Source of the DNA: Lysobacteraceae bacterium
GTDB taxonomy: Bacteria > Pseudomonadota > Gammaproteobacteria > Xanthomonadales > Xanthomonadaceae
NCBI GenBank assembly: GCA_003505795.1
Contig: DNXT01000126.1
Coordinates: forward strand, 1-6,217
Direction of reading: 5' to 3'
Length of the DNA: 6,217 bases
Below, in pieces: positions 6,044-6,217 of the stretch; position 1 is the stretch's first letter; each line of letters opens with the position of its first letter. The position numbers and the translations under genes were made by a program. The notes under the pieces were generated by a model that saw only the letters and a list, made by a program, of their open reading frames with translations, was not told the DNA's origin and did no database searches.

Positions 6044-6217
6044 ATGCAGTTCCTGCTGCTGATCTACAACGACCCCGCCCTGCTCGACGCGCTGCCCGAG
6101 GGCGAGGCCGACGCGATGATGCGCGCGTGCTTCGCCAACGCCGACGCGATGCAGGCGCGCGGCGCCCTGCTGCAGTCGCAGCAGCTCGAGCAGGCCGCCG
6201 GCGCGCGCAGCGTGCGC
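6044..6217 (+). CDS. YCII-related (DGPF-type) protein, N-terminal part
   Basis: The first 58 codons of a gene that runs past the window end. The opening MQFLLLIYNDPALLDALPEGEADAMM and the later ALLQSQQLEQ (residues 41-50) follow the YCII-related family of small soluble ferredoxin-like-fold proteins, usually about 110-140 aa and starting with a MK/MQ-Y/F-hydrophobic strand and a Y-x-D/E turn. The diagnostic DGPF motif would lie downstream of what is visible. These proteins are often encoded beside an ECF sigma factor (ECF42-type context), so a sigma gene may follow; that is inference from family knowledge. It is divergent from the antiporter gene. The start is well fixed by the strong ribosome site. 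Confidence 0.85.
   Translation, partial: MQFLLLIYNDPALLDALPEGEADAMMRACFANADAMQARGALLQSQQLEQAAGARSVR

Overview
The window looks like chromosome from a high-GC gammaproteobacterium of the Xanthomonadaceae (Xanthomonas, Stenotrophomonas, Lysobacter or Luteimonas type). This rests on the strong G/C bias at third codon positions, on REP-like palindromes with the core GCGACTTCAGTCGC and a GTAG or GTGG head in the gaps, and on the gene set. The genus is an inference; no rRNA or marker gene is present.

Layout. 1-367 has no gene. It holds two copies of a roughly 165-190 bp composite repeat, each with two REP palindromes. 368-910 (minus) encodes an acidic, Trp-rich protein resembling DUF6630. A 147-bp divergent gap follows, then a plus-strand pair: an 80-aa DUF3297-type protein (1058-1300) and, 14 bp on, an N-terminally anchored SdiA-regulated/YjiK-type beta-propeller protein (1315-2232, TTG start). 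This pair converges, with only 6 bp between stop codons and a shared hairpin, on a minus-strand ABC exporter operon of the YadG/YadH type (ATPase 2997-3956, permease 2239-3000, ATGA overlap). Upstream of the exporter, 3957-4221 holds a second repeat cluster: an inverted REP pair able to form a 21-bp stem, and a decayed third copy of the composite repeat whose last palindrome forms a hairpin just after the antiporter stop codon. 4222-5859 (minus) encodes a full-length CPA1 Na+/H+ antiporter. A 184-bp divergent region separates it from a YCII-related protein (6044 onward, plus), cut by the window end.

How the genes relate. Two co-transcribed units are supported: the ABC pair (overlapping stop and start) and, less firmly, DUF3297 with the SdiA-regulated-type gene. 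The rest appear to be independent housekeeping or stress-type genes. I see no phage, transposase, CRISPR, toxin-antitoxin or biosynthetic cluster, and no convincing new multi-gene system. The least ordinary content is the structured intergenic repeat family, which appears at two loci in a longer form than the bare REP.
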